This document shows, piece after piece, positions 1-7,342 of a DNA stretch of 31,627 nt. The notes under the pieces were generated by a model, which searched no databases, was not told where the DNA came from, and was given only the letters and a program-made list of their open reading frames with translations. Within the stretch, counting starts at the first letter, position 1, and every line of letters starts with the position of its first letter. The position numbers were made by a program, and so were the translations under genes. The DNA comes from JAIRTY01 sp050257395. GTDB taxonomy: Bacteria; Actinomycetota; Actinomycetes; Streptosporangiales; Streptosporangiaceae. The stretch lies in the NCBI GenBank assembly GCA_050257395.1, contig JBLMWU010000234.1:1-31627 (forward strand), written 5' to 3'.

Positions 1-298
1 CGCGGCCTGGCTGCACTCGGGCCGGCCCGCAACGGGCGCGATCACTCCAGCGGCAGATCGTGCCGGCTCGCAGATGCCCGCGCTGCAACGGGGCCGCCCC
101 GGCGGGCGGGATCACGGTTCGCAGGATTGGGGGACTGTCCACGGGTTGAGTCCGAGGCGATCGGGCCGCACGTATGGGGATGTGGGGCCCAAAGTCTCAT
201 GTCATCGCCTCTGCCGCAGGAGCAGCCTGGCCCTTGAATACCAACGGGTTTGCGGTAGGCCGGGCCAGCCGGGCCTGGGCCGCGGAAGGGGGGCGGCA
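1..298. other. left edge, no gene identified
   Basis: No reading frame here resembles a known protein. The frame open upstream of mscL continues leftwards, but its translation is low-complexity and its codon positions do not look coding. Two short hairpins are visible: GCCCG/CGGGC at 25-37 and CCGCCC/GGGCGG at 94-109. The second could end a transcript entering from the left. A purine-rich ribosome-binding stretch at 285-292 belongs to mscL. Confidence 0.4.
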
Positions 299-730
299 AT
301 GCTCAAAGGTTTCCGGAACTTCCTGATGCAGGGGGACTTGATCGTCATCGCGGTGGGTCTGGTGGTGGCGCTGGCCTTCAGCACTCTCATCAAGGCTTTC
401 ACCGACAACATCATCACGCCGCTGGTGAACGCGGCGGGAGCCGGCGGGGTGGGTGGTGGCCTGGGCTGGACCATCAACGGCCAGCGGATCGACCTTGGCG
501 CGTTCATCTCGGCGGTCGTGTACTTCGTGATCTTCATGGCGGTGATCTACTTCCTCCTGGTGGTGCCCTATCGCGCGTACATGCGCAGGCGGGGCAGCGT
601 GGTGTTCGGGCCGCCCGCCCCGACCAAGACGTGCCCCAACTGCCTGTCGAAGGACCTGCCCGCCGCCGCCACCAAGTGCCTGCACTGTGAGAGTGCGCTG
701 CCCGCGGGGGATGGCAAGGTCACGGCCTAG
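299..730 (+). CDS. mscL: large-conductance mechanosensitive channel MscL with C-terminal zinc ribbon
   Basis: This 143-residue protein is an MscL-family channel, which opens under membrane tension and releases solutes during hypo-osmotic shock. The N-terminus (MLKGFRNFLMQGD) is the typical amphipathic S1 helix. The first membrane helix covers about residues 14-40 with the family's small-residue packing face, and the second covers about 67-92. A glycine-rich periplasmic loop (45-58) lies between them. After the basic cluster YRAYMRRRG the protein ends not in the usual coiled coil but in a CxxC...CxxC zinc ribbon (C112, C115, C127, C130). The ATG at 299 is chosen because GGAAGGGGGG lies just upstream and the MscL homology starts there, although the frame stays open further left. 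It appears to be a single-gene unit. Family assignment is firm. The role of the zinc ribbon is unknown to me. Confidence 0.93.
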   Translation: MLKGFRNFLMQGDLIVIAVGLVVALAFSTLIKAFTDNIITPLVNAAGAGGVGGGLGWTINGQRIDLGAFISAVVYFVIFMAVIYFLLVVPYRAYMRRRGSVVFGPPAPTKTCPNCLSKDLPAAATKCLHCESALPAGDGKVTA

Positions 731-1190
731 ACCCCACGGCCGGAGGCTGGCGAAGCCGCATACCAGCCGGGCCCGCGTGGTACCTAGGGCTGCCCGCCCT
801 CACCGGGGCTGGGCAGTCGGAACATGAGTGCTGCATCACCGGCCCAGTCCGCAGCTCGGTAACGCCATCACAGCTGGCGGCGTTCCGCATGCAGGCTCGA
901 CCCTCCCGCCGCGCGGTGATCTGTGCGTTGCTCACCGGCTTGCGGCGACTGTGAGCGGGCGCTTGCGGTGTGCCGCGAAATGTCCAATGCGGCACATCGG
1001 ATAACTGCTGCGTGCATTAAGTGTAGCCATTATCTGGATGGGCGCAGCGGGCGTAAAATATTTTCCGCCGGAAATGCATGATGGGCCCGGATCCGGGTAT
1101 TGCGCCGCTGATCGCTGGCTTTGCTGCAATGTGTCACGCCGGGCCCCGCGGCGTGGTGGCAGCAAGCACGCTGCGGCGGAGGTTCTGCAC
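731..1190. other. intergenic region with AT-rich island
   Basis: No convincing gene. Positions about 1012-1080 are clearly more AT-rich than the surroundings and contain AAAATATTTT (1055-1064) and TAAAAT (1054-1059), a possible -10 element for the gene at 1191, although I see no good -35. A 12-base palindrome CCCGGATCCGGG lies at 1086-1097. The AT-rich patch may be promoter DNA or a remnant of foreign DNA. Confidence 0.35.
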
Positions 1191-1964
1191 ATGAAAGCGA
1201 AGCGCACCCGCACGAGCACCGATACCGATGACACGGATGCCTGGCTCGCCGAACTGCACGAGGAGAATGACATCCTCGAACCTGACGGCATCCTCCGGCC
1301 CGGCGGTTGCCGCACCCAGCCGCCGGCCTCGCTGACTCGTCCCTATGTGGGGCTGGGGCAGGCTGACGGTCCGGCGGCGCCTGACGGCCTGCCGGCCTAC
1401 GGCCGGCAGGCGCCCAAGGTGATCCCCGGGCAGGCCCTCCATCCCGGGGCCGGCCCCTGGCCGATATCAGCCCGCCCAGACGAACTTCAGGGCCCCCCAT
1501 CGGGCCAGTTCCGCGGCATTCCTGCGGATCCATTTGTGCCGCGCGGGAGCTCGGGTCGGGTCGCCCAGCGAGCGGTTATCGGTGATGAGCTGCGCAGGCC
1601 GGTCCTGTGGTGCCAGATGGGCTCGTGCGTCACCCGGTTCGCCGACCCCGGCGCCCGCGGCGAAGCCGACAACCGGGCCCGCGCGATCGACGCTGGCTGG
1701 CGCGAAGACGCCTTCGCCCGGTTCGCCTGCCCTGCCTGCCTGCAAACCAGCCCCGAGTTCCGCGTCAAATACCCGGTCGTGGCATGGGACAAGAAACACG
1801 CCATCGCCATGGCCACCCTCATGACCGCCGCCATCCAGCACTACCGCCACACCGACCCCGCCGACGACACCGGCTGGATCCCGGCCATCGAGCCTGCCAG
1901 CATCCCGCGCCAGCGCAGCCACCCACCCGGCATTCCGGCGGAGAGCACCGGGCACCGCCAATGA
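1191..1964 (+). CDS. hypothetical protein with C-terminal CxxxxC/CxxC zinc-finger-like domain
   Basis: The 257-residue frame has a strong ribosome-binding site (GGCGGAGG) before the ATG at 1191. Two parts look protein-like. The first is an acidic N-terminus (residues 1-35, with DTDDTDAWLAELHEENDIL). The second is a C-terminal domain from about residue 130, with WCQMGSC near its start and ACPACL about 45 residues later, a four-cysteine arrangement. The sequence around AIDAGWREDAFARF resembles a group of short actinobacterial proteins of unknown function as I remember them. The middle (about residues 40-125) is proline/glycine-rich, low in complexity, and contains a perfect hairpin at DNA level (1388-1410). 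That suggests a fusion or a decayed linker. The last domain has good G/C third positions. A shorter product starting near 1590 is possible but lacks an obvious start codon. Function unknown. Confidence 0.55.
   Translation: MKAKRTRTSTDTDDTDAWLAELHEENDILEPDGILRPGGCRTQPPASLTRPYVGLGQADGPAAPDGLPAYGRQAPKVIPGQALHPGAGPWPISARPDELQGPPSGQFRGIPADPFVPRGSSGRVAQRAVIGDELRRPVLWCQMGSCVTRFADPGARGEADNRARAIDAGWREDAFARFACPACLQTSPEFRVKYPVVAWDKKHAIAMATLMTAAIQHYRHTDPADDTGWIPAIEPASIPRQRSHPPGIPAESTGHRQ
1388..1410. repeat. strong inverted repeat inside the 1191 frame
   Basis: CCTGCCGGCC and GGCCGGCAGG form perfect 10-bp arms around a TAC loop. The hairpin sits in the low-complexity middle of the hypothetical protein gene, not after it. 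It may be a former terminator or a mobile repeat. Confidence 0.6.
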
Positions 1965-2096
1965 GAATGGACTACCGACCCTGCCCTGTGCAGATGCACG
2001 GGCCCCAACCTGCGACGGGCGTCCTGGCCCGCCATGGGCGCTGCTGAGAAGACCGTTGCGAACTGGAGTGGGGAAGCGGCTGCTGAGGGGGCTGGG

Positions 2097-2315
2097 ATGA
2101 CCGCGTCACGGGATGAGACGACTGCCCAGGATGCCGCGCTCCTGGTCGTGCGCGCCGCCGAGGGGGACAGGTGGGCGTGGGAACGCCTGGTCGGCCAGTA
2201 CGCGCGGCTCATCCGGGCCATCACCAGAGACGACTTCAATCTGGGGGAAACCGCCGCCCCCGATGCGGCCCAGGTGACCTGGCTGCGGCTGCTGGAGCAC
2301 ATCCACGGGCGGTAA
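2097..2315 (+). pseudogene. truncated ECF-type sigma-70 factor (region 2 only)
   Basis: The 72-residue frame starts with the ATG at 2097 behind GAGGGGG. From about residue 20 (AAEGDRWAWERLVGQYARL) to its end (DAAQVTWLRLLEHIH) it matches ECF sigma region 2, the part that binds core RNA polymerase and the -10 element. It stops at a TAA where the family continues into the linker and region 4, so the -35-recognition domain is missing. I find no region 4 in the next 165 bases in any frame. A full-length relative would be about 170-190 residues. It is most likely a gene remnant. A functional region-2-only protein cannot be excluded. Confidence 0.7.
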
Positions 2316-2327
2316 ACGCTGGTCAAA

Positions 2328-2441
2328 ATGGCTGCACGGTATTTGTATGGATGGTGCGTGCTGGCGGCCGTTGTTATGGCCGTCACCCTGCCGCTGACGC
2401 CTCACGGCGAGCACCGGGCCCCAAGGCCAGCGGTGTCCTGA
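2328..2441 (+). CDS. possible 37-residue membrane peptide
   Basis: Immediately after the sigma-factor remnant an ATG at 2328 opens 37 codons. The peptide has one hydrophobic stretch of about 17 residues (GWCVLAAVVMAVTLPL) followed by a proline- and arginine-containing tail. There is no good ribosome-binding site: only GGTCAAA lies upstream. It fits a single-pass membrane peptide, but chance is just as plausible. Confidence 0.2.
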   Translation: MAARYLYGWCVLAAVVMAVTLPLTPHGEHRAPRPAVS

Positions 2442-2481
2442 GCACGATGGTGCTCGGCCGGACGAGTGCGGGCAGGGTGTG

Positions 2482-2890
2482 ATGGCAGGACAAGCGCTGG
2501 CGGCGCGGTGGGAACCCGGCCCGGTCGCGGTGGTGCACCCGCCCGGCGAACTGGACATGGCCACCGCCGGAGCACTGACCCGCCTGCTGGACTCGGTGCT
2601 GGCCCGCGAGCCAGCGGTCCTGGTGGTGGACATGACCACTAACCCGGTTCTGTGATTCCGCGGCGGCCGCTGTCCTGATACGGGCCAGCAAGAAAGCGGC
2701 CTGGGCCGGCGTGTCCTTAAGGGTGGCGGTGACATCACCGACCGTGCGGAAGGCATTAAATCTGCTGCGGCTCGGACAGATACTCGATGTGTATCCGGGC
2801 CTGGAAGCAGCAGCGCTGCACGATGTGACCCCGGCCCGGGCCAGGCCGGGCACCAGCGCCGCCACCGCCTGCGGCAGTCCGGACACTTAA
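2482..2890 (+). pseudogene. frameshifted STAS-domain anti-sigma factor antagonist
   Basis: The ATG at 2482 opens a protein whose first 55 residues (VAVVHPPGELDMATAGAL, then AVLVVDMT) match the N-terminal half of a SpoIIAA/RsbV-like STAS domain. The frame then hits a TGA at 2653-2655. Shifting frame at about 2648 restores the second half: FCDSAAAAVLIRASKKAA (the conserved D-S-A phosphorylation segment) and SLRVAVTSPTVRKALNLLRL, ending at a TAA at 2888-2890. Together the halves make one typical domain of about 135 residues. In the intact family the protein binds an RsbW-like kinase and frees a sigma factor. Here a small indel splits it, unless the base call is wrong. The serine block lies after the shift, so the upstream fragment alone cannot be a working antagonist. 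Confidence 0.82.
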
Positions 2891-2950
2891 CGGAACGCGG
2901 GGAAACCGGCTGGCATTACACAGCCGGCCGCCGCCAGCCAGCCCTGGACG

Positions 2951-3232
2951 TCAACCTCCCAGGCGGTGCTGCCCGCCGTCGGCGGCCAGCACCGCCATGA
3001 CCAGTTCGCGAAGCGGCCCGGCCAGTTCCGGCTCGGCCACCATGAACTCCCGGTCGCCCGCACGGACCTGATACACCGGCTTGCCCTCCACCGGCCGGTA
3101 CGGCGGCGGCACGTCCAGCGCAGCCTGCTCCACAAGCTCACGCCGCCGGTCCGCGTCACCGCCGTCATCAGTGTCCAGCACCCCGCGGCGAACGCCACCG
3201 GAGCCCGTCAACTCCGTCACCTCAACCCTCAC
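2951..3232 (-). CDS. emfourin-like (protealysin inhibitor family) protein
   Basis: This 93-residue protein resembles emfourin, the small cytoplasmic inhibitor of thermolysin-like (M4) proteases such as protealysin. Matching features are an N-terminal strand with a GSGG turn (MRVEVTELTGSGG), a VLDTDD segment, a proline-rich middle, the strand pair PVYQVRAGDREFMVAEPEL, and a C-terminal amphipathic helix (PLRELVMAVLA). Length fits the family (about 90-110). The start is the GTG at 3232, where the family homology begins; the upstream purine stretch is weak. Emfourin genes usually lie beside their M4 protease, but none is visible here. The only metallopeptidase in the window is the M43 enzyme 4 kb away, so the target is unknown. 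Assignment is from memory of the family pattern. Confidence 0.65.
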   Translation of the reverse strand: MRVEVTELTGSGGVRRGVLDTDDGGDADRRRELVEQAALDVPPPYRPVEGKPVYQVRAGDREFMVAEPELAGPLRELVMAVLAADGGQHRLGG

Positions 3233-3612
3233 CCCGCAAGTTGTTCCCCCACACCGCGATTAAGAACAACCGAAATGCAGTACCTACCGCAGCCGCCGGA
3301 GGCAGCATCACCAGGACATACCGGACGGCCGCAGGCACACCCACAACCGGAACCGCATGGATAGGCGAACGGCGCCGCCTGTCCGCTACCGCCCCGGCAG
3401 CGGACAGGCGGCGTCAGGCAGGCGCCATCAGCCGACCGTGGGGCGGTCGTGTATATGGCGGAGCCTCCCTCGCCCCCGTAGACCGGGCTCCGTAATGCGC
3501 CGGCCGGCCGGACGGCAGCAATGGGCATCAGGCGCCTTCGAGCAATCAACGCCGGTAACCCCGGACAGGGAGCCAGCCCCAGGCGCGAGAACGGGCAAGT
3601 GAGCGCGCAAGA
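3233..3612. other. intergenic region with long hairpin
   Basis: No protein-like frame on either strand. The main feature is the 15-bp-arm hairpin at 3373-3413, listed separately. A second, weaker inverted repeat (CGGAGCC/GGCTCCG) lies at about 3460-3493. Confidence 0.4.
3373..3413 (-). terminator. long GC-rich hairpin, probable terminator
   Basis: Perfect 15-bp arms (CGCCGCCTGTCCGCT and AGCGGACAGGCGGCG) enclose an 11-base loop. It lies 200 bases downstream of the leftward winged-helix gene at 3613 and upstream of the emfourin-like gene, so it could separate the two transcripts. There is no U-tract on either side, which is common for actinobacterial terminators. Confidence 0.5.
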
Positions 3613-3912
3613 TCACGCGCGGCTGCCGCTTTCAGCAACGCCCCCGGTGAGCACGGTGAGCAATTCGCCGATGCTGCGCCCGCGGCCTGCAAGCTCCGGA
3701 ACCGGCAGGTGCTCCTGGATCTGGTAGCGGTTCCGGCGGCCGTCCTTCTGCTTGACGACGTAGCCCGCATCCGTCAGGTCCGTCACGATGCCAAACGCGC
3801 TGCGTTCAGTGATCTCCAGCAGGGCGGCAATGTCACGCAGGCGTACCCCGGGGTCGCGTGCGATGCACAGCAGCACCCGGGCGTGGCTGGTCAGAAACGT
3901 CCACTCCCGCAC
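3613..3912 (-). CDS. winged-helix (MarR-like) DNA-binding protein
   Basis: This 99-residue protein is a compact winged helix-turn-helix regulator of a type common in actinobacteria. TFLTSHARVLLCIARDPGV forms the first helices. VRLRDIAALLEITERSAFGIVTDL is the helix-turn-helix, and DAGYVVKQKDGRRNRY is the wing. A short C-terminal helix pair (RGRSIGELLTVLTGG) may mediate dimers. The start is the GTG at 3912, because homology begins with WTFLT and no nearer ATG is in frame. The DNA upstream (3915-3960) is AT-rich and contains TAGAAT on the minus strand (3930-3935), a plausible -10 element. No ligand domain is present. Targets are unknown. It stands alone between an emfourin-like gene and unassigned DNA. 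Confidence 0.75.
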   Translation of the reverse strand: MREWTFLTSHARVLLCIARDPGVRLRDIAALLEITERSAFGIVTDLTDAGYVVKQKDGRRNRYQIQEHLPVPELAGRGRSIGELLTVLTGGVAESGSRA

Positions 3913-4159
3913 ACCATAAGCGTAGCGTGATTCTAGAAAAATATTGCATGCTTCAGTCTTGGGGCGTAGCTTGGGAAGCGGCGCGGGGGAACAGCCACCG
4001 ACGGTGGCAGATCCCCCGGGCCGCCAAGGAGCAGCCGTGCCCACCGGCCTTGCCGTACCCCGCCCGCTGATCACTGGCGACGACCCCCTGTCCTCCTCCT
4101 CCTCGCGAGCACCACGCTGCAGCGCGCCGCGGATCCGGCAGAAGGATGCCGGGGAGTCC

Positions 4160-4387
4160 ATGGGCGCTCCGCCCGGCAAGCCAAAGGCCACCGTCCCGTG
4201 GACAGCCTGCGCCACGTGCCTGCGGTGCGGCGGATGCAAGGCCTCTGGACTGTACGGGCAAGACGAGCACTGTTATGGGACGCTCGTGCACGCCTTCCTG
4301 GCCAGGCACGAGCGATGCGGAAATGCGGTGACGATTACGCGCGTCAGGAACGGCGGTGACCGGCATGCGGCTGCAAAGGCGGGCTGA
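4160..4387 (+). CDS. possible small cysteine-rich protein
   Basis: A 75-residue frame starts at the ATG at 4160 with GGGGA upstream. It contains six cysteines, five of them within about 30 residues: CATCLRCGGC followed by EHC, and one later near HERC. The arrangement could bind a metal. Third positions are moderately G/C-rich. I do not recognise the family, and overlapping frames on both strands are also open, so this may not be a gene. Confidence 0.3.
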   Translation: MGAPPGKPKATVPWTACATCLRCGGCKASGLYGQDEHCYGTLVHAFLARHERCGNAVTITRVRNGGDRHAAAKAG

Positions 4388-4522
4388 GTCCGGCGGCACC
4401 GGCGCGGCGCCAGCCACCGCCGGCGGCGTCCGTCCTGCGGGCCAGGAGCCGGTACAGCCTGGTCCCGGCACCGAAGCTCGCCGGCAGCCATCCGCAGCCC
4501 GCAGAGCCGCGTGCTGGTCATG

Positions 4523-4747
4523 ATGAAAAGACCAGCCCGCGCCGTGACCCGCCGCCCCGTCCCCGGCAGCCCTTTCAACAAGCGGCCGCCCGAGCCCGTC
4601 AAGAAGTTCTCGGTGCACGACCTGGTGACCCACGACCGTCACGGCCTCGGCCGCGTCATCAGTACAGAGGCAGACGCCGTGCTCGTCGACTTCGGCACGG
4701 TCAAGTACCGGATCACCGCGCCGTACGCCAAACTGACCAAGCTCTGA
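4523..4747 (+). CDS. conserved small actinobacterial protein with SH3-like fold signature
   Basis: The 74-residue product has a basic, disordered N-terminus followed by a compact beta-rich segment: KFSVHDLVTHDRHGLGRVISTEADAV, then LVDFGTVKYRITAPYAKLTKL. The pattern D-x-V-x-H-D-x-x-G-x-G-x-V with VDFG and a terminal P-Y-A-K-L matches a widespread family of small actinobacterial proteins that resemble the Tudor/CarD-like interaction domain. No function is known to me. Starts at 4511 (GTG), 4520 (ATG) and 4523 (ATG) are all in frame and none has a clear ribosome-binding site, so the N-terminus is uncertain by four residues. Confidence 0.72.
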   Translation: MKRPARAVTRRPVPGSPFNKRPPEPVKKFSVHDLVTHDRHGLGRVISTEADAVLVDFGTVKYRITAPYAKLTKL

Positions 4748-4924
4748 CCGAGCCGCTGAGGCCGGCATCGGGGCGGCCGCGGCAGTCGGCCCGGTAATGG
4801 TCCAGCCAGAAACGCGCCCCACCGCGGCGTGGCCGTTCGGCCTCGCCTTGAAGGCTGCGGCCCTAGTCCGGCGGGCGAGCCGGCGGTGACAGGGAGTTCC
4901 GTCCATCGGGGAGAGTCACCTCCC

Positions 4925-5041
4925 TTATCTGGCGAGCTGGAGGATCGCCCAGACGGCTTTGCCGGTGGCAGTGCCGTACACGCCCCACCGGCCGGTGATC
5001 GCTTCGATGAGGAGCAGACCGCGGCCGGCCTCGTCGAGCCC
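4925..5041 (-). pseudogene. C-terminal fragment of an RsbW-like ATP-binding (HATPase_c) protein
   Basis: The last 38 codons before a TAA read as the end of an anti-sigma-factor-type ATPase: GLDEAGRGLLLIEAITGRWG (the G2-box region with the GRGL motif), then a turn and KAVWAILQL. Upstream of this segment the open frame turns into unrelated sequence and the N-box and G1-box are not found. It is therefore a fragment. With the sigma-factor and STAS remnants nearby, it suggests an old partner-switch regulatory locus that has decayed. Confidence 0.65.
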
Positions 5042-5137
5042 GATGGGGGTGCGTGGCTGCGGTGGGGGTCTATCCCACGAACGGCACCTCTCTGTCGCTG
5101 GCGCCTTGACAAGAGAGGTGCCGTTGTCAGGACAGTC

Positions 5138-5608
5138 CCCCCGCTGCGCAGGAGGCAGATCGGGCTGCAAGCCGCCGACCTGAGCCTGCTCGGCACAGCG
5201 GTGCTATTCACGACGGCCAAGCTGTCGCTGCGCAGGCGCAGGGACAGCCGCAAGAAGCCACCCGTAGTGATCATCAGCGATCGGCGGGCCGCCCTGCTCC
5301 CCTCCGATCCAGCCAGCCCCGGCAACGGCGCCCTCTGCGTCCGTGATCCGGCGATCGTCGCCTGCCTCACCGCGCTATTCGGCAACGCCTGGGATGCCGC
5401 CATACCGCTATGCCCTCCCCCGAACATGAGCTCTCGCGAACGCGCCCTGCTCAAGCACCTGGCCGACGGCCTCACCGTCCATACCGCAGCCCGGAAGCTC
5501 GGCATCTCCCAGCGCACCGCAGCCCGCGACGTAGCCGCCCTGATCAAAATGCTCCACGCGAACAGCCCATTCCAGGCTGGCTGCGAAGCCGTGCGACGCA
5601 GCTGGGTC
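5138..5608 (+). pseudogene. decayed LuxR-type (C-terminal HTH) regulator
   Basis: Within a long open frame (4829-5809) only the central part is protein-like. PVVIISDRRAALLP and NGALCVRDPAIVACLTALF match the effector-region end of a common actinobacterial LuxR-type family. SSRERALLKHLADGLTVHTA, then ARKLGISQRTAARDVAAL and SPFQAGCEAVRRSWV, form the complete C-terminal LuxR helix-turn-helix. Relatives have about 200 further residues at the N-terminus (a TrmB-like winged helix and sensor region). Here that part is replaced by unrelated sequence containing the reversed ATPase fragment. The family normally stops just after the last helix, while this frame runs on for about 65 residues. It is most likely a truncated pseudogene. 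Expression of the DNA-binding domain alone cannot be excluded. Confidence 0.65.
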
Positions 5609-6152
5609 TGGCCCGAGTCCTCGAAGGCCTGGGTGAACACCAGCAGCAGAGCGGCACAGATGGCCCAGCTCCGGCCGAGCGATGGTCACCGCCATCCGCC
5701 GCAACCCCCTGCCAGATTCGTGCCAGAACGAGGGGTCGCGCGCGGTCAGAAGCCTCCAGACACGCCGGGGCGGTTCAGACCTGCGGACGCGGTGGCTTTG
5801 TCAACCTGATGTGGCCCCACCGTTGTGCTCGATTGGCCACACACAGGCTGGGCTGCCGCGAGTTGTTGCATTCTGATTTGGCCCCACCTGATGGTCAGAA
5901 GTTGGCAGGGCCGTTGGGCCTCGGTTGGCTGATATCCGCCGGTGGTGTGGGTGAGCTGGCTGATCACCTCGCCGAGCGCGTTGATGAGTGTGGGCAGCGT
6001 GTAGTCCTACGTCGGCGGTGTCGGGGTGCCTCTGCCTTGGCAGCTGCAGTGAGCTGAGGGACGTCCGGTCTGCGAAATGGGGACCTTCGCCACTGGGGTA
6101 AGCACGGTTACTGTCCTGTGCTGGATTTGTTACTGAGAGTAGGAAGTACGTC
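5609..6152. other. non-coding stretch with transposon-end-like repeats
   Basis: No complete gene is seen between the LuxR remnant and the membrane protein at 6153. The segment contains direct repeats at 5806-5888 (listed separately). The minus strand at about 5900-6010 has a short frame reading TLPTLINALGEVISQLTHTT that I could not assign. The ribosome-binding site AGGAAG at 6141-6146 belongs to the next gene. Confidence 0.4.
5806..5888. repeat. direct repeats resembling the end of an insertion sequence
   Basis: CTGATGTGGCCCCACC (5806-5821) and CTGATTTGGCCCCACC (5873-5888) match at 15 of 16 positions. A third, weaker copy (GATTGGCCACAC, 5831-5842) lies between them. Repeated short motifs near the tip are a known feature of IS21-family ends. 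No transposase gene is present, so this would be a leftover end. The family assignment is tentative. Confidence 0.4.
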
Positions 6153-7166
6153 ATGACCAGCGTTGACGGCGACCGCGGCGCGCAGATCGCCAGGAAGCGG
6201 AGCGCATCGTGGCGGCAACTAGTTATCGCTGGTGCGGCCCGCAGCCGTGCAGAGCTAAAAGACGCACTGAACGGCCGCGAGCATGATCCCCGGGCACTGC
6301 ATATCGCGCAGGACATTGAGGTCCTGCTGCAGCGTGCCGAGTCAGCCGCCAACCAGCGTGCCAGGCTCAGGTTTTGGTGGACTGGCAGTTGCCAAGACTT
6401 GGCCTATCTTAGTCTTCATGAAGCCGAGGCGCTTATCGACGGATTGCTGCAGGGCCAGGAACTTACCGCGCATGCAAACGACCTGCTTGTCAAGGCGCCG
6501 GCCATCCTGCAGCCCGGGGACAGGCGGGTTATGGCGGTCGCAAACGCTTTGCGGAAACTAGGGGTGCCACCCGGGAATCTTCCTGAGCCCGCCGCGGTCG
6601 CTCATCTCGAGCGCGCCATCTACGCTGCGAAGGACGAGCGATACGCGCAGAGCCGCGGTTTCCGGAACCGGCTGATCCGGCTGACGCTGATCAGCCTTGG
6701 TGCTCTCGGTCTGATGCTGGCCGCTTTTGCCACCAATGCCATCCCCCTCCCAATCAAAGGCATCGCGGCGCCATCCCACATCCAGACAGCCGCGCTGGTG
6801 TCCTTGTTCGGAGCGGTTGGGGCATTGATCACTGCCGTCTGGCCACTTGCGCGAGCTTCTGGCAGTTGGAACCCGTTTTCGCTGCCTTTCTACCAGATGC
6901 TACTCAAACTGGCCCTAGGTCCGGTATTCGCTCTAATCGGCGTGATGATGCTCGCGTCGGGGCTCATTCCTAATGTCCAGTTCCCCATGCCACTCGCTGA
7001 CCTCCTCATTTGGGCGACTGCGTTCGGTGCGGCACAGCAAGCGGTCACTCGGGTCCTCGACACCCGCGTTAACGGACTCGTCTCTGACAAACCATCCGCT
7101 GCTGGGCAAGACTCCACGCGTGGTGGGGACGCGCAAAATACCTCCGACACAGCAAAGGCCGCATGA
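6153..7166 (+). CDS. four-helix membrane protein of unknown function
   Basis: This 337-residue protein has a hydrophilic, mostly helical N-terminal region (residues 1-170), then four predicted membrane segments at about 175-195, 211-231, 250-271 and 280-298, and a short polar tail. The N-terminal region contains RFWWTGSCQDLAYLSLHEAE, a tryptophan pair followed by a helix that I recall from uncharacterised actinobacterial membrane proteins. With an even number of membrane passes, both ends probably lie in the cytoplasm. The ATG at 6153 has AGGAAG six bases upstream. Codon use is less G/C-biased at third positions than in the core genes to the right (for example CTA, GTT, GCT, AAA), which suggests horizontal origin. 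It lies 176 bases upstream of the M43 metalloprotease on the same strand. Function unknown. Confidence 0.8.
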   Translation: MTSVDGDRGAQIARKRSASWRQLVIAGAARSRAELKDALNGREHDPRALHIAQDIEVLLQRAESAANQRARLRFWWTGSCQDLAYLSLHEAEALIDGLLQGQELTAHANDLLVKAPAILQPGDRRVMAVANALRKLGVPPGNLPEPAAVAHLERAIYAAKDERYAQSRGFRNRLIRLTLISLGALGLMLAAFATNAIPLPIKGIAAPSHIQTAALVSLFGAVGALITAVWPLARASGSWNPFSLPFYQMLLKLALGPVFALIGVMMLASGLIPNVQFPMPLADLLIWATAFGAAQQAVTRVLDTRVNGLVSDKPSAAGQDSTRGGDAQNTSDTAKAA

Positions 7167-7342
7167 CACAGTGACCATCAACGCTGGCCAGCGGAGACGG
7201 GCACGATCGATGGTTCAAGACGGAAGTCCCTAATTCAGAGGAATGGCAGGCCGATCCGATCACGCTCGTGCCGCAGCATGGGCGCGACTCACCTTATGAC
7301 AAATAGGGAACTCTGAAGTCCGATCACAGGCGAGGGGGAGAC

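Noticed and set aside
1467..1961. Leftward 164-codon frame opposite the 1191 gene, ending WIRRNAAELARWGALKFVWAG
   Set aside because: The C-terminal tail looks somewhat protein-like, but the rest is a glycine/valine-rich mirror of the better-supported rightward frame with its CxxC motifs.
3953..4906. 317-codon leftward frame
   Set aside because: Low-complexity, R/A/G-rich translation, overlapping the small conserved protein at 4523 whose family pattern is clear.
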